Shown one piece after another: positions 7,540 through 16,309 of a stretch of 64,000 nt of DNA. Source of the DNA: Rhodococcus sp. CH91 (lineage in GTDB: Bacteria > Actinomycetota > Actinomycetes > Mycobacteriales > Mycobacteriaceae). Location of the stretch: positions 292,074 to 356,073 of the forward strand of contig NZ_JAKFYR010000003.1 in the NCBI RefSeq assembly GCF_022554085.1, written 5' to 3'. Below the pieces are notes generated by a model, which was given only the letters and a program-made list of their open reading frames with translations, had not been told where the DNA came from and made no database searches. The translations under genes were made by a program, and so were the position numbers. Each line of letters opens with the position of its first letter. Position 1 is the first letter of the stretch.

Positions 7540-9029
7540 ACACGATGACCGCAACGCTCGAACGACCCGCCTTCACCGAGCGGTTATTCACCCGAGGGCT
7601 GCGGGACACCACGATCCGGTGGATCGTGATCGTCGCCGCGACCCTGATCGCCTTCCACTCCACCTGGCTGCAGCTGATCGACGAGATCCGCGCGAGTACC
7701 ACGGGCGGCTACGTCCTGATCGTGCCGCCACTCGTCGCAGTGGTCGCGCTCGGCGTCACGCGCCGCCGGCGGAACGAGCTGCCCATCCACGACCGTCAGA
7801 CCGACATCATCACGTCCGTCCTGCTGCTACTGATCGCCCTGGCGATCAAGGCATTGCTGATGCCGCGGTACGCGACGAACTATCAGGCCATGCACCTCGA
7901 CGTGCTCGCCGCATGGGTGTTCGTGTGCGGCGCATGCGTCGCGCTGTTCGGCCTGCGAGTGACCGCCGCGTACTGGGAAGCATGGATGATGCTCTTCCTG
8001 AGCTCGCCGATCGTGTACCGGATCGTGCTCGTCGAACTCGGCGGGACGAAGTTCGTCGCAGGCGCGGTCACCCTCGTGCTGGCCGCCTCCGCGATCGGAC
8101 TCGCGGTGCGGCGCAACCGATGGCGAGGGTTCAGGTACGGCACCGCGACCTTCGTGGTCGGTCTCGTCGTCCTCGTCGTGATCGACCGGCGGTGGCCGGA
8201 CGCTCCCATCGCCGTGGATCAGTACGTTCCGGCGCTGGTGTCGACGGTGACGGTGGGCTCCGGTGCCTATCTGTGGACATTCCGCGGGCTCGCGCCTCGT
8301 ACCCTGCCGCGGAATCCGGTGTCGGCATCCCAGGCTGCACGGGGAGCACTGTGTGTATCGGTGGCGGCGTTGCTTGCTGCGTTCGTGCCGCTACCCGATC
8401 AGCGGCTGACACCCGTGTCGGTGGGGCCGCCCTATTCGGGCAGCACCACTCAGATCGTCCCACCCGGCTGGGTGCAGTTGTCGTCCGTCGACTACGACTG
8501 GCCGCGGGCCTATTTCCGGCAGAACTCGGTGCTGCGCCGGCAGATGATCCGGGCGGAGGAACCGAACCCGGAATGGGATCGGCTCCTGCGTCCCCGCACC
8601 ATCGCCGTGCAGACGCTGCAGGTTCGCCGGGTCGGCTCGTTCGCGGTCTACCCCTCCGAATCGATGTACGAGCTCGGCAAGTCGCGCGTGAGCCCGAAGG
8701 AATACGTCGATCTGGGCCGCGGCGTGACCGCCGAGTACTTCACCGTCGTGGACGACAAGCTGCTCCTGACCTGGAGCATGCTCAGCTTCGTGTGGACCCG
8801 GAGCGAGGACGTCGCGCAGCGGGTGAGCCTGCTGACCGTGGACAATCACGAATTCGACGCCCCGTTCCCTCAACCCGAGCCGAACACCGTCGCGAACGTC
8901 CGTACTCTCATGCGAGTGCTGTTGCGCGGCAACGGCACCGTCGAGGACACCGATCCCGAATTCAAGGACAGGTCCATGCTGATCGACGTCGGTCGCGAAC
9001 TCGTGGAGGCACAATGGCAGGGAGCGTGA
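7536..9029 (+). CDS. Polytopic membrane protein with exported C-terminal domain
   Basis: Encodes 497 residues from GTG 7536, which overlaps the previous stop as GTGA; ATG 7545 is an in-frame alternative. About nine membrane segments lie within residues 29-290, followed by about 200 residues of soluble, probably exported domain beginning near a Pro-Pro-Gly-Trp-Val-Gln-Leu segment. The order of segments, including Gly-Gly-Tyr-Val-Leu-Ile-Val-Pro and a later Leu-Asp-Val-Leu-Ala-Ala stretch, resembles the first half of exosortase-family proteins joined to an EpsI-like domain. I do not see the catalytic Cys/Arg/His set, so a protease role is doubtful. It may be a structural partner of the synthase. 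Confidence 0.55.
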   Translation: MNTMTATLERPAFTERLFTRGLRDTTIRWIVIVAATLIAFHSTWLQLIDEIRASTTGGYVLIVPPLVAVVALGVTRRRRNELPIHDRQTDIITSVLLLLIALAIKALLMPRYATNYQAMHLDVLAAWVFVCGACVALFGLRVTAAYWEAWMMLFLSSPIVYRIVLVELGGTKFVAGAVTLVLAASAIGLAVRRNRWRGFRYGTATFVVGLVVLVVIDRRWPDAPIAVDQYVPALVSTVTVGSGAYLWTFRGLAPRTLPRNPVSASQAARGALCVSVAALLAAFVPLPDQRLTPVSVGPPYSGSTTQIVPPGWVQLSSVDYDWPRAYFRQNSVLRRQMIRAEEPNPEWDRLLRPRTIAVQTLQVRRVGSFAVYPSESMYELGKSRVSPKEYVDLGRGVTAEYFTVVDDKLLLTWSMLSFVWTRSEDVAQRVSLLTVDNHEFDAPFPQPEPNTVANVRTLMRVLLRGNGTVEDTDPEFKDRSMLIDVGRELVEAQWQGA

Positions 9030-10489
9030 ACGTCGGTTCGGGACACGACGTTCCCCCCGAGGGCACCGAGGAGTTCGCTGCCTACCGGGAGGCGGCGCTG
9101 CACGAGGCCGTGCACGGGCTCCGCGAGCGCAGTCCGGTCTCGTCCGCGTCCGTCGCGTTCGTGCCGTGGCAGAAATATCTCGGGTTCGCGCTCGCCGCGG
9201 GCTTCCTGATTTCTCTGGTCGTGGCCACCAGACCCACCCTGATCGTTTTCACCGTGCTGTGCACCGTGGGCTACATCGCCACCCTTGCCGACCGGTTGTT
9301 GCTGTTCACCCGAGGCATGGCACGCGACGCGCAGTTCATCGTCGACGACGAGGAAGCCCGCGCACTCACCGACGACCAGCTCCCGCCGTACACGGTGCTC
9401 GTGCCCGCCTACAACGAACCGGAAGTGGTCGGTGATCTGCTCGCCGCCATGGCCGCACTCGACTATCCGGCCGACAAACTCCAGGTGCTGCTGCTGCTCG
9501 AGGAGGACGACGCCGTCACGATCGAGGCGGCGGAGAAGGCCGGACTCGGGGAGAGCGTCGAGATCCTGCTCGTGCCGGCGGCCGACCCGAGGACGAAACC
9601 GAAGGCGTGCAATTACGGTCTGCACTTCACCACCGGGGAGATCGTCACGATCTTCGACGCCGAGGACCTTCCCGAGCCGTTGCAATTGCGGCGGGTCGTG
9701 GTCGTCTTCGATCGTCTCGGCGACGAGGTGGCATGTGTGCAGGCGAAACTTGCCTTCCACAACGGAACCCAGAATCTGCTGACCGGATGGTTCACAGCCG
9801 ATTACGCACTCTGGTTCAACTTCGTCCTGCCCGGATTGATGCGGTCCCGGTCGCCCATTCCACTCGGTGGCACCTCCAACCACATCCGCCGGTCGGTCTT
9901 CGACGAGATCGGCGCGTGGGATCCGTACAACGTCACCGAGGACGCCGATCTCGGTGTCCGTATCGCCGAATCGGGCTACTCCACCGCGGTTCTCGACTCG
10001 ACCACGCTCGAGGAGGCCAACAGTGATCCCATCAACTGGGTTCGGCAGCGCTCCCGTTGGTACAAGGGATATCTGCAGACCTGGCTCGTTCACATGCGCC
10101 GGCCCGTCCGGCTGTGGCAAGTGATCGGCACCGTCGGGATGCTGCGGTTCACGACCCTGCTCGCGGGAACACCGATCATCGCGTGCCTGAACATGGTGTT
10201 CTGGATGACGACCCTGTCCTGGCTGCTCGGACAGGCAGAGCTCATCGAGGAGATCTTCCCTTGGTACGCCTATTTTCCCGCGCTGGTCTCCCTCGTGTTC
10301 GGCAACGTCGCGGTGATCTACATGAACTTCGTCGCGTGTCGCGAGACCGGCCATGCGAATCTGTGGTGGCCGTGCCTGACCGTGCCGCTGTACTGGGTGC
10401 TCATGTCGATCGCGGCGATCAAGGGCACCTACCAGCTCGTGCGCAACCCCTCCTACTGGGAGAAGACATTCCACGGGTTGTCGTCGTGA
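9014..10489 (+). CDS. Cellulose-synthase-like family-2 glycosyltransferase
   Basis: Encodes 491 residues. Two N-terminal membrane helices (about 55-98) precede a GT2 domain with Val-Pro-Ala-Tyr-Asn-Glu-Pro (129-135), an acidic Glu-Glu-Asp-Asp at 163-166, the metal-binding Asp-Ala-Glu-Asp at 215-218, the base motif Thr-Glu-Asp-Ala-Asp at 308-312 and Q-R-S-R-W at 345-349. Several helices follow. D,D,D,QxxRW is the processive beta-glycan synthase signature of the BcsA, hyaluronan and curdlan synthases. No PilZ domain is present, so c-di-GMP control as in BcsA is not indicated. ATG 9014 has GGAGG five bases before it and overlaps the previous gene by 16 nt. The polymer made is not known. Confidence 0.85.
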   Translation: MAGSVNVGSGHDVPPEGTEEFAAYREAALHEAVHGLRERSPVSSASVAFVPWQKYLGFALAAGFLISLVVATRPTLIVFTVLCTVGYIATLADRLLLFTRGMARDAQFIVDDEEARALTDDQLPPYTVLVPAYNEPEVVGDLLAAMAALDYPADKLQVLLLLEEDDAVTIEAAEKAGLGESVEILLVPAADPRTKPKACNYGLHFTTGEIVTIFDAEDLPEPLQLRRVVVVFDRLGDEVACVQAKLAFHNGTQNLLTGWFTADYALWFNFVLPGLMRSRSPIPLGGTSNHIRRSVFDEIGAWDPYNVTEDADLGVRIAESGYSTAVLDSTTLEEANSDPINWVRQRSRWYKGYLQTWLVHMRRPVRLWQVIGTVGMLRFTTLLAGTPIIACLNMVFWMTTLSWLLGQAELIEEIFPWYAYFPALVSLVFGNVAVIYMNFVACRETGHANLWWPCLTVPLYWVLMSIAAIKGTYQLVRNPSYWEKTFHGLSS

Positions 10490-12120
10490 GGGCGCGCAGC
10501 CGGTGGGTGTTCTGGTCCTCGTGCCTGATCTATCTGATGGTGGGTCTGTGGCTCGCCCTCGACGTGCAGTACTACCAAGGGGATTCGCTGAGCCGGGTGA
10601 GCGCGGCCCGGACGGTTCTGCTGAGCCGCGATCCGCATCTCGCCGCCATCGGATTCGTGTTCACCCCACTGACCGCACTCGTCCAGGTACCCCTCACCGG
10701 ATTGTCGGCGTGGTTTCCCGGACTGACGGCCTATTCGGTGACGGCCGTGCTCATGTCCGCGCCGTTCATGGCCGGCGCCGCCGTGCAGATCCACAAGATC
10801 GCCTGCGATCGCGGATGCGCGCCGTGGTTCGTGTGGACGGTGACAGCGGTGTTCGCCCTGAACCCGATGATCGTCTACTACGGTGCGAACGGGATGAGTG
10901 AGGCGCCGTTCCTCTTCGCCCTGTGCTGGGCCACACGCCGGTTGATCCGGTGGTGCAGCACCGACGACATCCACGATCTCGCCCTCGCAGGTATCGCCCT
11001 CGGCATCGCGTATCTGGCACGCTACGACGCCCTGGCCGTCGGTGGTGCGGTGACGATACTCGTCGTCCTGCTCGTGCGGTACCGGTCCCGCCGCTACGCC
11101 CCGGGGCTGGGATGGCACCCGGCGATCATGGATGCGATCCTCGTCGCCGCTCCCCTGGCTCTGGCCTTCGTCGCGTTCGTCGCCACGAGCTGGCTCGTGA
11201 CGGGCGAAGCATTCGCGCAGTTCACCTCGACCTACGGCAATGCGGCCATTCTCGAGCAGAGCGGTGGCGGGTCGTCGGGCGGGCTCGGCGCGATCGCGTT
11301 CTCGCTCGCCGAGATCGTCGTGCTCGGTCCTGCTCTGCCACTGCTGATCCCGGTGGTCGCGCTGCTCGCGTGGCGACGCCGTGATCTCGAGCCGCTCGTA
11401 CCGTTCGTGGTCTTCGGCGCGGTACTCGGATTCGCGGCACTGTCCTACGCGCGCGGGATGACCTTCCCGTTCCTGCGGTTCTACATCTGTGCGGTTCCCC
11501 TGCTCGCGGTGTGGGTCGTACAACTGGCGCCGCGTCGCGGACGGTTCACGGCACGGCGTCCGGGACCACACGCCGTCCCCAGAACCGAGGACGCGAGGGG
11601 TGCCGCCCCGCTCGGTGCGACACTCATGGTGTGCAGCCTGCCCGTCACCTTCGTCGCGATGCTCTCCCCTACGCTGTCGCAGGAACAGCACGCGCTGCGC
11701 ACCGTCCTGTTCCCGGACGACGACGATCCCTCCGACGTGCGTGAGCAACAGCGGCGGGTGATCGCCGCATTCTCCACCGAACGTCGCATCGCCGAGAATC
11801 TCGACGCGATGGACCTGCCTCCCGGCTCGGTCCTGATGGACACCGTCTACGGCTTCGCGATCTTCACCGCGACGGAACGACCCGAGACCTTCGTCATCCC
11901 GTCCGACGCCGACTTCACCAGCCTGCTCAACCGCCCCGCCGAGTCCGGGGTCCGGTACATCCTGTCGGTCCCCAACGAGGGACGGGGAACCTCGGATGCC
12001 GTCAACCGCCGCTATCCCACGATGTTCGAGACCGGAAGCGACATCGCCGTCCTCGAGCTCGAGATCCCCAACGACGGTGACAACCAACCGGACTGGAGGT
12101 TGTTCCGGGTCGTCGATTGA
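10486..12120 (+). CDS. GT-C-type membrane glycosyltransferase (ArnT/GT39-like)
   Basis: Encodes 544 residues from GTG 10486, which overlaps the preceding stop by 4 nt. There are about ten membrane segments up to residue 345 and a soluble C-terminal part of about 190 residues. The first external loop carries an Asp (Gln-Gly-Asp-Ser, near residue 37) as in GT-C transferases, and Ala-Arg-Tyr-Asp-Ala follows in a later loop. GT-C enzymes move sugars from polyprenyl-phosphate donors on the outer face of the membrane. As last gene of the operon it could decorate or start the polymer made by the GT2 enzyme. The substrate is unknown and the family assignment is tentative. Confidence 0.6.
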   Translation: MRARSRWVFWSSCLIYLMVGLWLALDVQYYQGDSLSRVSAARTVLLSRDPHLAAIGFVFTPLTALVQVPLTGLSAWFPGLTAYSVTAVLMSAPFMAGAAVQIHKIACDRGCAPWFVWTVTAVFALNPMIVYYGANGMSEAPFLFALCWATRRLIRWCSTDDIHDLALAGIALGIAYLARYDALAVGGAVTILVVLLVRYRSRRYAPGLGWHPAIMDAILVAAPLALAFVAFVATSWLVTGEAFAQFTSTYGNAAILEQSGGGSSGGLGAIAFSLAEIVVLGPALPLLIPVVALLAWRRRDLEPLVPFVVFGAVLGFAALSYARGMTFPFLRFYICAVPLLAVWVVQLAPRRGRFTARRPGPHAVPRTEDARGAAPLGATLMVCSLPVTFVAMLSPTLSQEQHALRTVLFPDDDDPSDVREQQRRVIAAFSTERRIAENLDAMDLPPGSVLMDTVYGFAIFTATERPETFVIPSDADFTSLLNRPAESGVRYILSVPNEGRGTSDAVNRRYPTMFETGSDIAVLELEIPNDGDNQPDWRLFRVVD

Positions 12121-12123
12121 TCC

Positions 12124-13188
12124 TCAGCCGATGCGGTGGTGCCGCCGGAGCACGTCGCGCACCGGGTCGCCGGGACCGATGTCGTAGGTGCACTCGTCCG
12201 GGCGCGGATCGGGGACGAACGACCACAGCAGTGCGCCGTCGGCACCGAGTTCGCGGTACCGCGTGAGGGTACGGTCGACGATCGCGGCCCGGTCGGTCGT
12301 CCCACGGCACGGGCCTGCCTCGACACCCAGTTCGGCGACGAGCACCGGCTTCGACAGCTGCGCGAGACGCTGCTCCAGGAACTGCGCGTCGTCGTAGTCG
12401 TGGTACTGCAGGACGTCGAGATGGTCCGCCTCCGCGACGGTCGCGAAATCGCCTCCGGCCGAACCGCATTGGTCACCGCCGATGGTGCCGACGGTGACGA
12501 GCCGGTCCGGATCGTGTTCCCGGACGATCGCGGCCGCCTCGCCGATCCAGTCGCGGAGCAGGCCCGCACCGCCAGGGGCGCACTCGCGCCGTTCGAGTGT
12601 GCACTCGTCGTCGGTGCAGGTCGCGGCTTCGGGCTCACCGATCAGCTCCCACATCGCCACGGACGGCGACGATCCCCAGCGTTCAACGGCTGTCGCGACC
12701 CAGTCGTCGTAGGCGAGGACGTGGCCGGGCAGCGGGTCGCGCCAACCGGAGACGTACCAGTCGGCCTGCTTGTATCCGCCCGCGTCGCAATCGCTGTCGT
12801 GTGGGGCGAGGACCGGGATCACGTACACCCGGTGCCGCTCGGCGGCGGCGAAGACCGCGTCGAGCGCCGAGAAGTCGAGGACGTCGCTCAGCCGGTGCAC
12901 GGCGTGCGACTGGAAGGCATCGAAACGGACGATCGAGCGGGGCGGGAACGAGCCGAAGAACTCGTCGAGATCCACCTGGCCTCCACAACCACGGTTGACC
13001 TCCCATCGGGTGCCGAGCTGGTAGGCGTTGAGGCCCGCGGGCCACCACGGCCGGCCGTCCAGAAGAAGCCGGTCGCCGTCGGCGCGGACCGTGGGGAGCT
13101 CTTCGGGTGGCGACGGGCGCGATGAGGTGTCCTGCGCGCACGCCGCGAGCAGGAGCAGAGCAGCGATGCCGACCGCAGCGACGCGCAC
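12124..13188 (-). CDS. GH5-like glycoside hydrolase lipoprotein
   Basis: Encodes 354 residues. The N-terminus is a lipoprotein signal with lipobox Leu-Ala-Ala-Cys (Cys17). The rest resembles the GH5/GH-A barrel of cellulases and mannanases: Gly-Leu-Asn-Ala-Tyr after a Trp-rich strand, a general acid at Glu185 in Ile-Gly-Glu-Pro-Glu, and a nucleophile at Glu286 in Val-Ala-Glu-Leu-Gly. The usual Asn before the acid Glu is a Gly here. Several cysteines suggest disulfides. It lies convergent to the synthase operon, three bases after its end, much as cellulase genes accompany cellulose operons. A role in trimming the exported glycan is inferred. Confidence 0.78.
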   Translation of the reverse strand: MRVAAVGIAALLLLAACAQDTSSRPSPPEELPTVRADGDRLLLDGRPWWPAGLNAYQLGTRWEVNRGCGGQVDLDEFFGSFPPRSIVRFDAFQSHAVHRLSDVLDFSALDAVFAAAERHRVYVIPVLAPHDSDCDAGGYKQADWYVSGWRDPLPGHVLAYDDWVATAVERWGSSPSVAMWELIGEPEAATCTDDECTLERRECAPGGAGLLRDWIGEAAAIVREHDPDRLVTVGTIGGDQCGSAGGDFATVAEADHLDVLQYHDYDDAQFLEQRLAQLSKPVLVAELGVEAGPCRGTTDRAAIVDRTLTRYRELGADGALLWSFVPDPRPDECTYDIGPGDPVRDVLRRHHRIG

Positions 13189-13215
13189 GTCCCGAGATTA
13201 GCCGAGTACCGGAGC

Positions 13216-13548
13216 TCAGAGAGTGTCGAGAAGCGGGATGATCATCCCCATGTCCTTGCTCTCCGTGTTGTGGACGAGGCCGACGAGGACCGACGTCAAC
13301 GGGTCGGGACGTGCGACGACTTTGCCGAGGGTGGCGACGTCCCGGTCGAGGACGTCCGTCACCGCTGGACGCATCCACTCGTCCAGCCGCGACAGCATCT
13401 CGTCCTCGATTCCCCGCCGGACCGCCAGGGTCATCTGCCGGTAGACGGCCGCGAAGCATCCCCGCGGATCACCACGGGCAGCCGTGTCCGCGACGATTCC
13501 TTCGAGAATCCGCAGTACTTCGTCGATGTTCTTCGCATGCAGCGCCAC
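13216..13548 (-). CDS. Short DUF5995-like protein
   Basis: Encodes 110 residues. The start (Ile-Asp-Glu-Val-Leu, then Gly-Cys-Phe-Ala-Ala-Val-Tyr-Arg) resembles the N-terminal part of the actinobacterial DUF5995 family, whose members are usually near 200 residues or more; this one may be a short version or a truncated relative. It is helical and charged, has no signal peptide, and contains an Asn-Thr-Glu-Ser-Lys segment near the end. GTG 13548 was chosen because GAGGAGGGG lies directly upstream. Function unknown. It precedes dcd on the left with 69 nt between them, on the same strand. Confidence 0.6.
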   Translation of the reverse strand: MALHAKNIDEVLRILEGIVADTAARGDPRGCFAAVYRQMTLAVRRGIEDEMLSRLDEWMRPAVTDVLDRDVATLGKVVARPDPLTSVLVGLVHNTESKDMGMIIPLLDTL

Positions 13549-13617
13549 GGCCCCTCCTCCTCGTGGATGAGGTCCATTGTGGCCCCGCATCGGGAGGGCG
13601 GAGGGAGTTACGAGACG

Positions 13618-14208
13618 TCAGCTCGGGCGGGTGTCGGGATGGCTGTGCACGAAGTTCAGGTACGCCTTCGACGGCGTGGGCCCGCGCTGACCCTGGTACT
13701 TCGATCCGACCTTCGCGCTGCCGTAGGGATGCTCCGCGGGGCTGGTCAGCCGGAACAGGCAGAGCTGACCGATCTTCATGCCCGGCCAGAGCGTGATCGG
13801 CAGATTCGCGACGTTGGACAGCTCGAGAGTGATGTGCCCGTCGAAACCCGGGTCGATGAAGCCGGCTGTCGAGTGTGTGAGCAGACCGAGACGGCCGAGC
13901 GACGACTTGCCTTCGAGACGACCCGCGAGATCGGCCGGCAGGGTGCACCGTTCCATCGTCGACCCGAGTACGAACTCACCGGGGTGCAGCACGAACGGCT
14001 CCCCGTCGGGCACCTGCACCAGCGAGGTCAGTTCGTCCTGCTGCTTCGCCGGATCGATATGGGTGTAGCGGGTGTTGTTGAAAACCCGGAACAGGCTGTC
14101 GAGCCTGACGTCCACACTCGAGGGCTGCACGAGTTCCGGATCGAACGGGTCGATGCCCAGATGCCCGGATTCGAGCTGGGCGCGGATGTCACGATCGGAG
14201 AGCAGCAC
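13618..14208 (-). CDS. dcd: dCTP deaminase (dUMP-forming type)
   Basis: Encodes 196 residues, the normal length. It converts dCTP to dUTP, and in mycobacteria the same enzyme goes on to dUMP, feeding dTMP synthesis. Diagnostic parts are Met-Leu-Leu-Ser-Asp-Arg-Asp-Ile at the start, Gln-Pro-Ser-Ser-Val-Asp-Val-Arg at 28-35, Glu-Gly-Lys-Ser-Ser-Leu-Gly-Arg at 99-106, T-H-S-T-A-G at 111-116 and the catalytic Glu129 in G-H-I-T-L-E-L. The THSTAG loop fits the bifunctional enzyme of M. tuberculosis, though bifunctionality is inferred. It is transcribed alone, leftward, 34 nt after the end of a TetR gene. Confidence 0.95.
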   Translation of the reverse strand: MLLSDRDIRAQLESGHLGIDPFDPELVQPSSVDVRLDSLFRVFNNTRYTHIDPAKQQDELTSLVQVPDGEPFVLHPGEFVLGSTMERCTLPADLAGRLEGKSSLGRLGLLTHSTAGFIDPGFDGHITLELSNVANLPITLWPGMKIGQLCLFRLTSPAEHPYGSAKVGSKYQGQRGPTPSKAYLNFVHSHPDTRPS

Positions 14209-14242
14209 GAGTAGAGGTTAACAACCTGGTCTTCCGCAGCTT

Positions 14243-14878
14243 TTATGTGGCCGAGTCGTGCCGGAGCTGGGCCGACATCGTGAGCAGCAGTTCGGTGCAT
14301 TCGTCGACGACCTCGCCCCGGCTCAGCGGCACCGTGCCGTCGAGCCAGGCGGTGAGTGCCTGCGCGAGTCCGCCCACGACGTAATGCGCAGCCAGGTCGA
14401 GCCGGGGGCTGGGTGTGATGGCATAGATGTTCTCGGCCTGCGCGGTGACGAGACCGGCGAACATGCGGGACGAGTCGAGACGCCGCCTCGCGAGTTGCGG
14501 GTTGGCCTGACTGACGGAGAACAGCATGCGGCCCAGCCGGGGATCCTCGCCGATCTCCCGGACGATGTTCTCGACACATGCCCGCACGATGGCACGATCG
14601 TCACCGGCCGGTGCCGACGCCACGGCGGTCAGTGTGCTCTCGGCGATGCGCTGGACGACGTGGTCGTAGACGGCGCCGGTGAGCTCGTCGCGGTCGGCGA
14701 AGCTCTCGTAGAAGTAGCGCGAGGCCAGACCGGCACGCTTGCAGACGCCACGGACCGACAGCGTGGGTTCGCCGTCCGCTGCCCCGAGGAGGTCGAGACC
14801 GGCATCGATCAGCTGCGCTCGCCGATCCGCCTGTCGTTCCTCACCTGCGCGTCCACCGTAGAGCCGTCCCGTCGTCAT
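14243..14878 (-). CDS. TetR-family regulator
   Basis: Encodes 211 residues. A helix-turn-helix lies at about 39-66 (Leu-Ser-Val-Arg-Gly-Val-Cys then Arg-Tyr-Phe-Tyr-Glu-Ser-Phe), preceded by an Arg-rich first helix, and a helical ligand-binding domain follows. It is divergent from the MpaB-type oxygenase at 14968 with 89 nt between the two starts, the usual arrangement for a local repressor of its neighbour. I see no convincing palindrome in that gap. The inducer is unknown. Confidence 0.88.
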   Translation of the reverse strand: MTTGRLYGGRAGEERQADRRAQLIDAGLDLLGAADGEPTLSVRGVCKRAGLASRYFYESFADRDELTGAVYDHVVQRIAESTLTAVASAPAGDDRAIVRACVENIVREIGEDPRLGRMLFSVSQANPQLARRRLDSSRMFAGLVTAQAENIYAITPSPRLDLAAHYVVGGLAQALTAWLDGTVPLSRGEVVDECTELLLTMSAQLRHDSAT

Positions 14879-14967
14879 ACCCCCATCTTCGCAGCGTCCG
14901 GGTCTTTACGCGCCGAGGGTATCTGAGTACAGTCGTGGTCACTTTCGAAGCGAGGAGGAATCTTCCG

Positions 14968-15792
14968 ATGACGACGACCGCCGACAAGCCCGTCGGCCTG
15001 GACGACACGATGGACGGGCTCGGCCTGGCTGCCGGCGCCGCGAACATCATCATGCAGTTGTCGTGGCCCGGCGTCGGCTACGGCGTCTACGAATCCCGCG
15101 TGGAGTCGGGCCGGTTGTTCGACCATCCGATCAAGCGCACCCGCACGACCCTCACCTACCTCGCGGTCGCGGCGCGCGGCACCGATGACGAGAAGCGCTT
15201 GTTCCGTCGCGGCGTGAACAAGGCCCACGCCCGGGTGCGCTCCACCGATTCGAGCCCCGTCGAGTACAACGCCATGGACCCGGAACTCCAGCTGTGGGTC
15301 GCGGCGTGCATCTACCGCGGCTTCGAGGACGTACACCGTGCGCTGTACGGGCCGATGCCCGACGACGCGATCGAGTACTTCTACCGCAACGGCGCAACAT
15401 TCGGGACGACACTGCAGGTGCCGCAGGAGATGTGGCCGACGGACCGTGCGGCCTTCGAGCAGTACTGGAACGACAATCTCCACAAGGTGAAGATCGACGA
15501 CACGATTCGCGAGCACCTGCTGTCGATCGCGCGCATCGAATTCCTGCCCCAGCCCGTCCCGGCCCTGTTCGGCCGACTCAACCTGTTCTTCACCGCCGGC
15601 TTCCTGCCCCCGCTGTTCCGCGAGCAGATGCTGCTGCCCTGGACGCCCCGCGACCAGCGCCGCTTCGATCGCCTCATGAGGGTTCTGGGCACCGTGAACA
15701 AGCGCCTGCCGGTCGCGGTGCGGGAACTGCCCTATCGCGTCCTTCTCGCCGACATGCGGTGGCGGATCCGCACGGGTCGCTCACTCGTCTAG
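14968..15792 (+). CDS. MpaB-family oxygenase (DUF2236)
   Basis: Encodes 274 residues. The sequence matches the oxygenase-MpaB/DUF2236 family: an early Arg-Val-Glu-Ser-Gly-Arg-Leu-Phe-Asp-His-Pro, the Arg-Arg-Gly-Val-Asn-Lys-Ala-His segment that supplies a haem-side His in relatives such as latex-clearing proteins, and a Pro-Trp-Thr-Pro near the C-terminus. Members are b-type haem proteins, but substrates are known for few of them. ATG 14968 follows GAGGAGGAA with good spacing, so an upstream in-frame GTG was not used. It diverges from the TetR gene, which probably controls it. Confidence 0.82.
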   Translation: MTTTADKPVGLDDTMDGLGLAAGAANIIMQLSWPGVGYGVYESRVESGRLFDHPIKRTRTTLTYLAVAARGTDDEKRLFRRGVNKAHARVRSTDSSPVEYNAMDPELQLWVAACIYRGFEDVHRALYGPMPDDAIEYFYRNGATFGTTLQVPQEMWPTDRAAFEQYWNDNLHKVKIDDTIREHLLSIARIEFLPQPVPALFGRLNLFFTAGFLPPLFREQMLLPWTPRDQRRFDRLMRVLGTVNKRLPVAVRELPYRVLLADMRWRIRTGRSLV

Positions 15793-15877
15793 GGGTGCCG
15801 CGGTCGACGCGGAGAGTCTGCTAAAGTTTGCTCCGAAGCTCGGGCCGAGCCGGTGAGAATCGGCAAAAGCCCAGCGT

Positions 15878-15951
15878 GCCGATGTAGTTCAATGGTAGAA
15901 CATCAGCTTCCCAAGCTGAATACGCGGGTTCGATTCCCGTCATCGGCTCCA
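15878..15951 (+). tRNA. tRNA-Gly(CCC)
   Basis: A complete cloverleaf of 74 nt including encoded CCA. The acceptor stem is GCCGATG/CATCGGC, the anticodon stem TCAGC/GCTGA, and the loop TTCCCAA places anticodon CCC at positions 34-36. The T arm GCGGG-TTCGATT-CCCGT is intact. An integrase remnant starts immediately after the CCA end, which marks this gene as a former attachment site. Confidence 0.97.
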
Positions 15952-15952
15952 C

Positions 15953-16152
15953 GACAAGCGGGTCACCAGCGGCCTGCCCGTCCACATCGGTGCCCACCTC
16001 CAGCGCCGACTGGGATTGCGTCCCGTCGAGGAGTGCCGTCCGGTCACCGACGAAGAACGGGCCGAACTCGAAGAGCACTTCGACAAACACAGCTCGAACT
16101 CGAATCATGCAGGCGTCCCTACGCCACACCCTGCAACCACGAACACCCCTGC
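15953..16152 (+). pseudogene. Remnant of tyrosine-type site-specific integrase
   Basis: Directly behind the tRNA the forward frame reads Val-Thr-Ser-Gly-Leu-Pro-Val-His-Ile-Gly-Ala, then jumps to His-Leu-Gln-Arg-Arg and Arg-Pro-Val-Glu-Glu-Cys-Arg-Pro-Val-Thr-Asp-Glu-Glu with Glu-Glu-His-Phe-Asp-Lys. Shifting one base near 16090 continues as Leu-Glu-Ser-Cys-Arg-Arg-Pro-Tyr-Ala-Thr-Pro-Cys-Asn-His-Glu-His-Pro-Cys. These pieces match in order the C-terminal part of large actinobacterial tyrosine recombinases with a Cys-rich tail. About 27 residues that hold the Leu-Gly-His motif and the catalytic Tyr are deleted, there is a frameshift, and no N-terminal part exists. The recombinase is dead. The alignment is from memory of the family. 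Confidence 0.72.
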
Positions 16153-16309
16153 CTCACTTCGAGCTTCTTGCGCAGAAAGCAACGAGGCGAATCGGGCGCC
16201 CGTTCGGATCACCGTTCTCGGGACACCGACACCGCGAGGAATCGGAACCTGACCGGATCGACGCTGCAGATCTGCAGTGACAGCGTCCACCTTGTGGGCA
16301 CAGTCCAGG

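Noticed and set aside
16153-16309. A small gene between the integrase remnant and arsR
   Set aside because: Short frames exist here but none has a ribosome site or recognisable protein features; the sequence looks like decayed island DNA.
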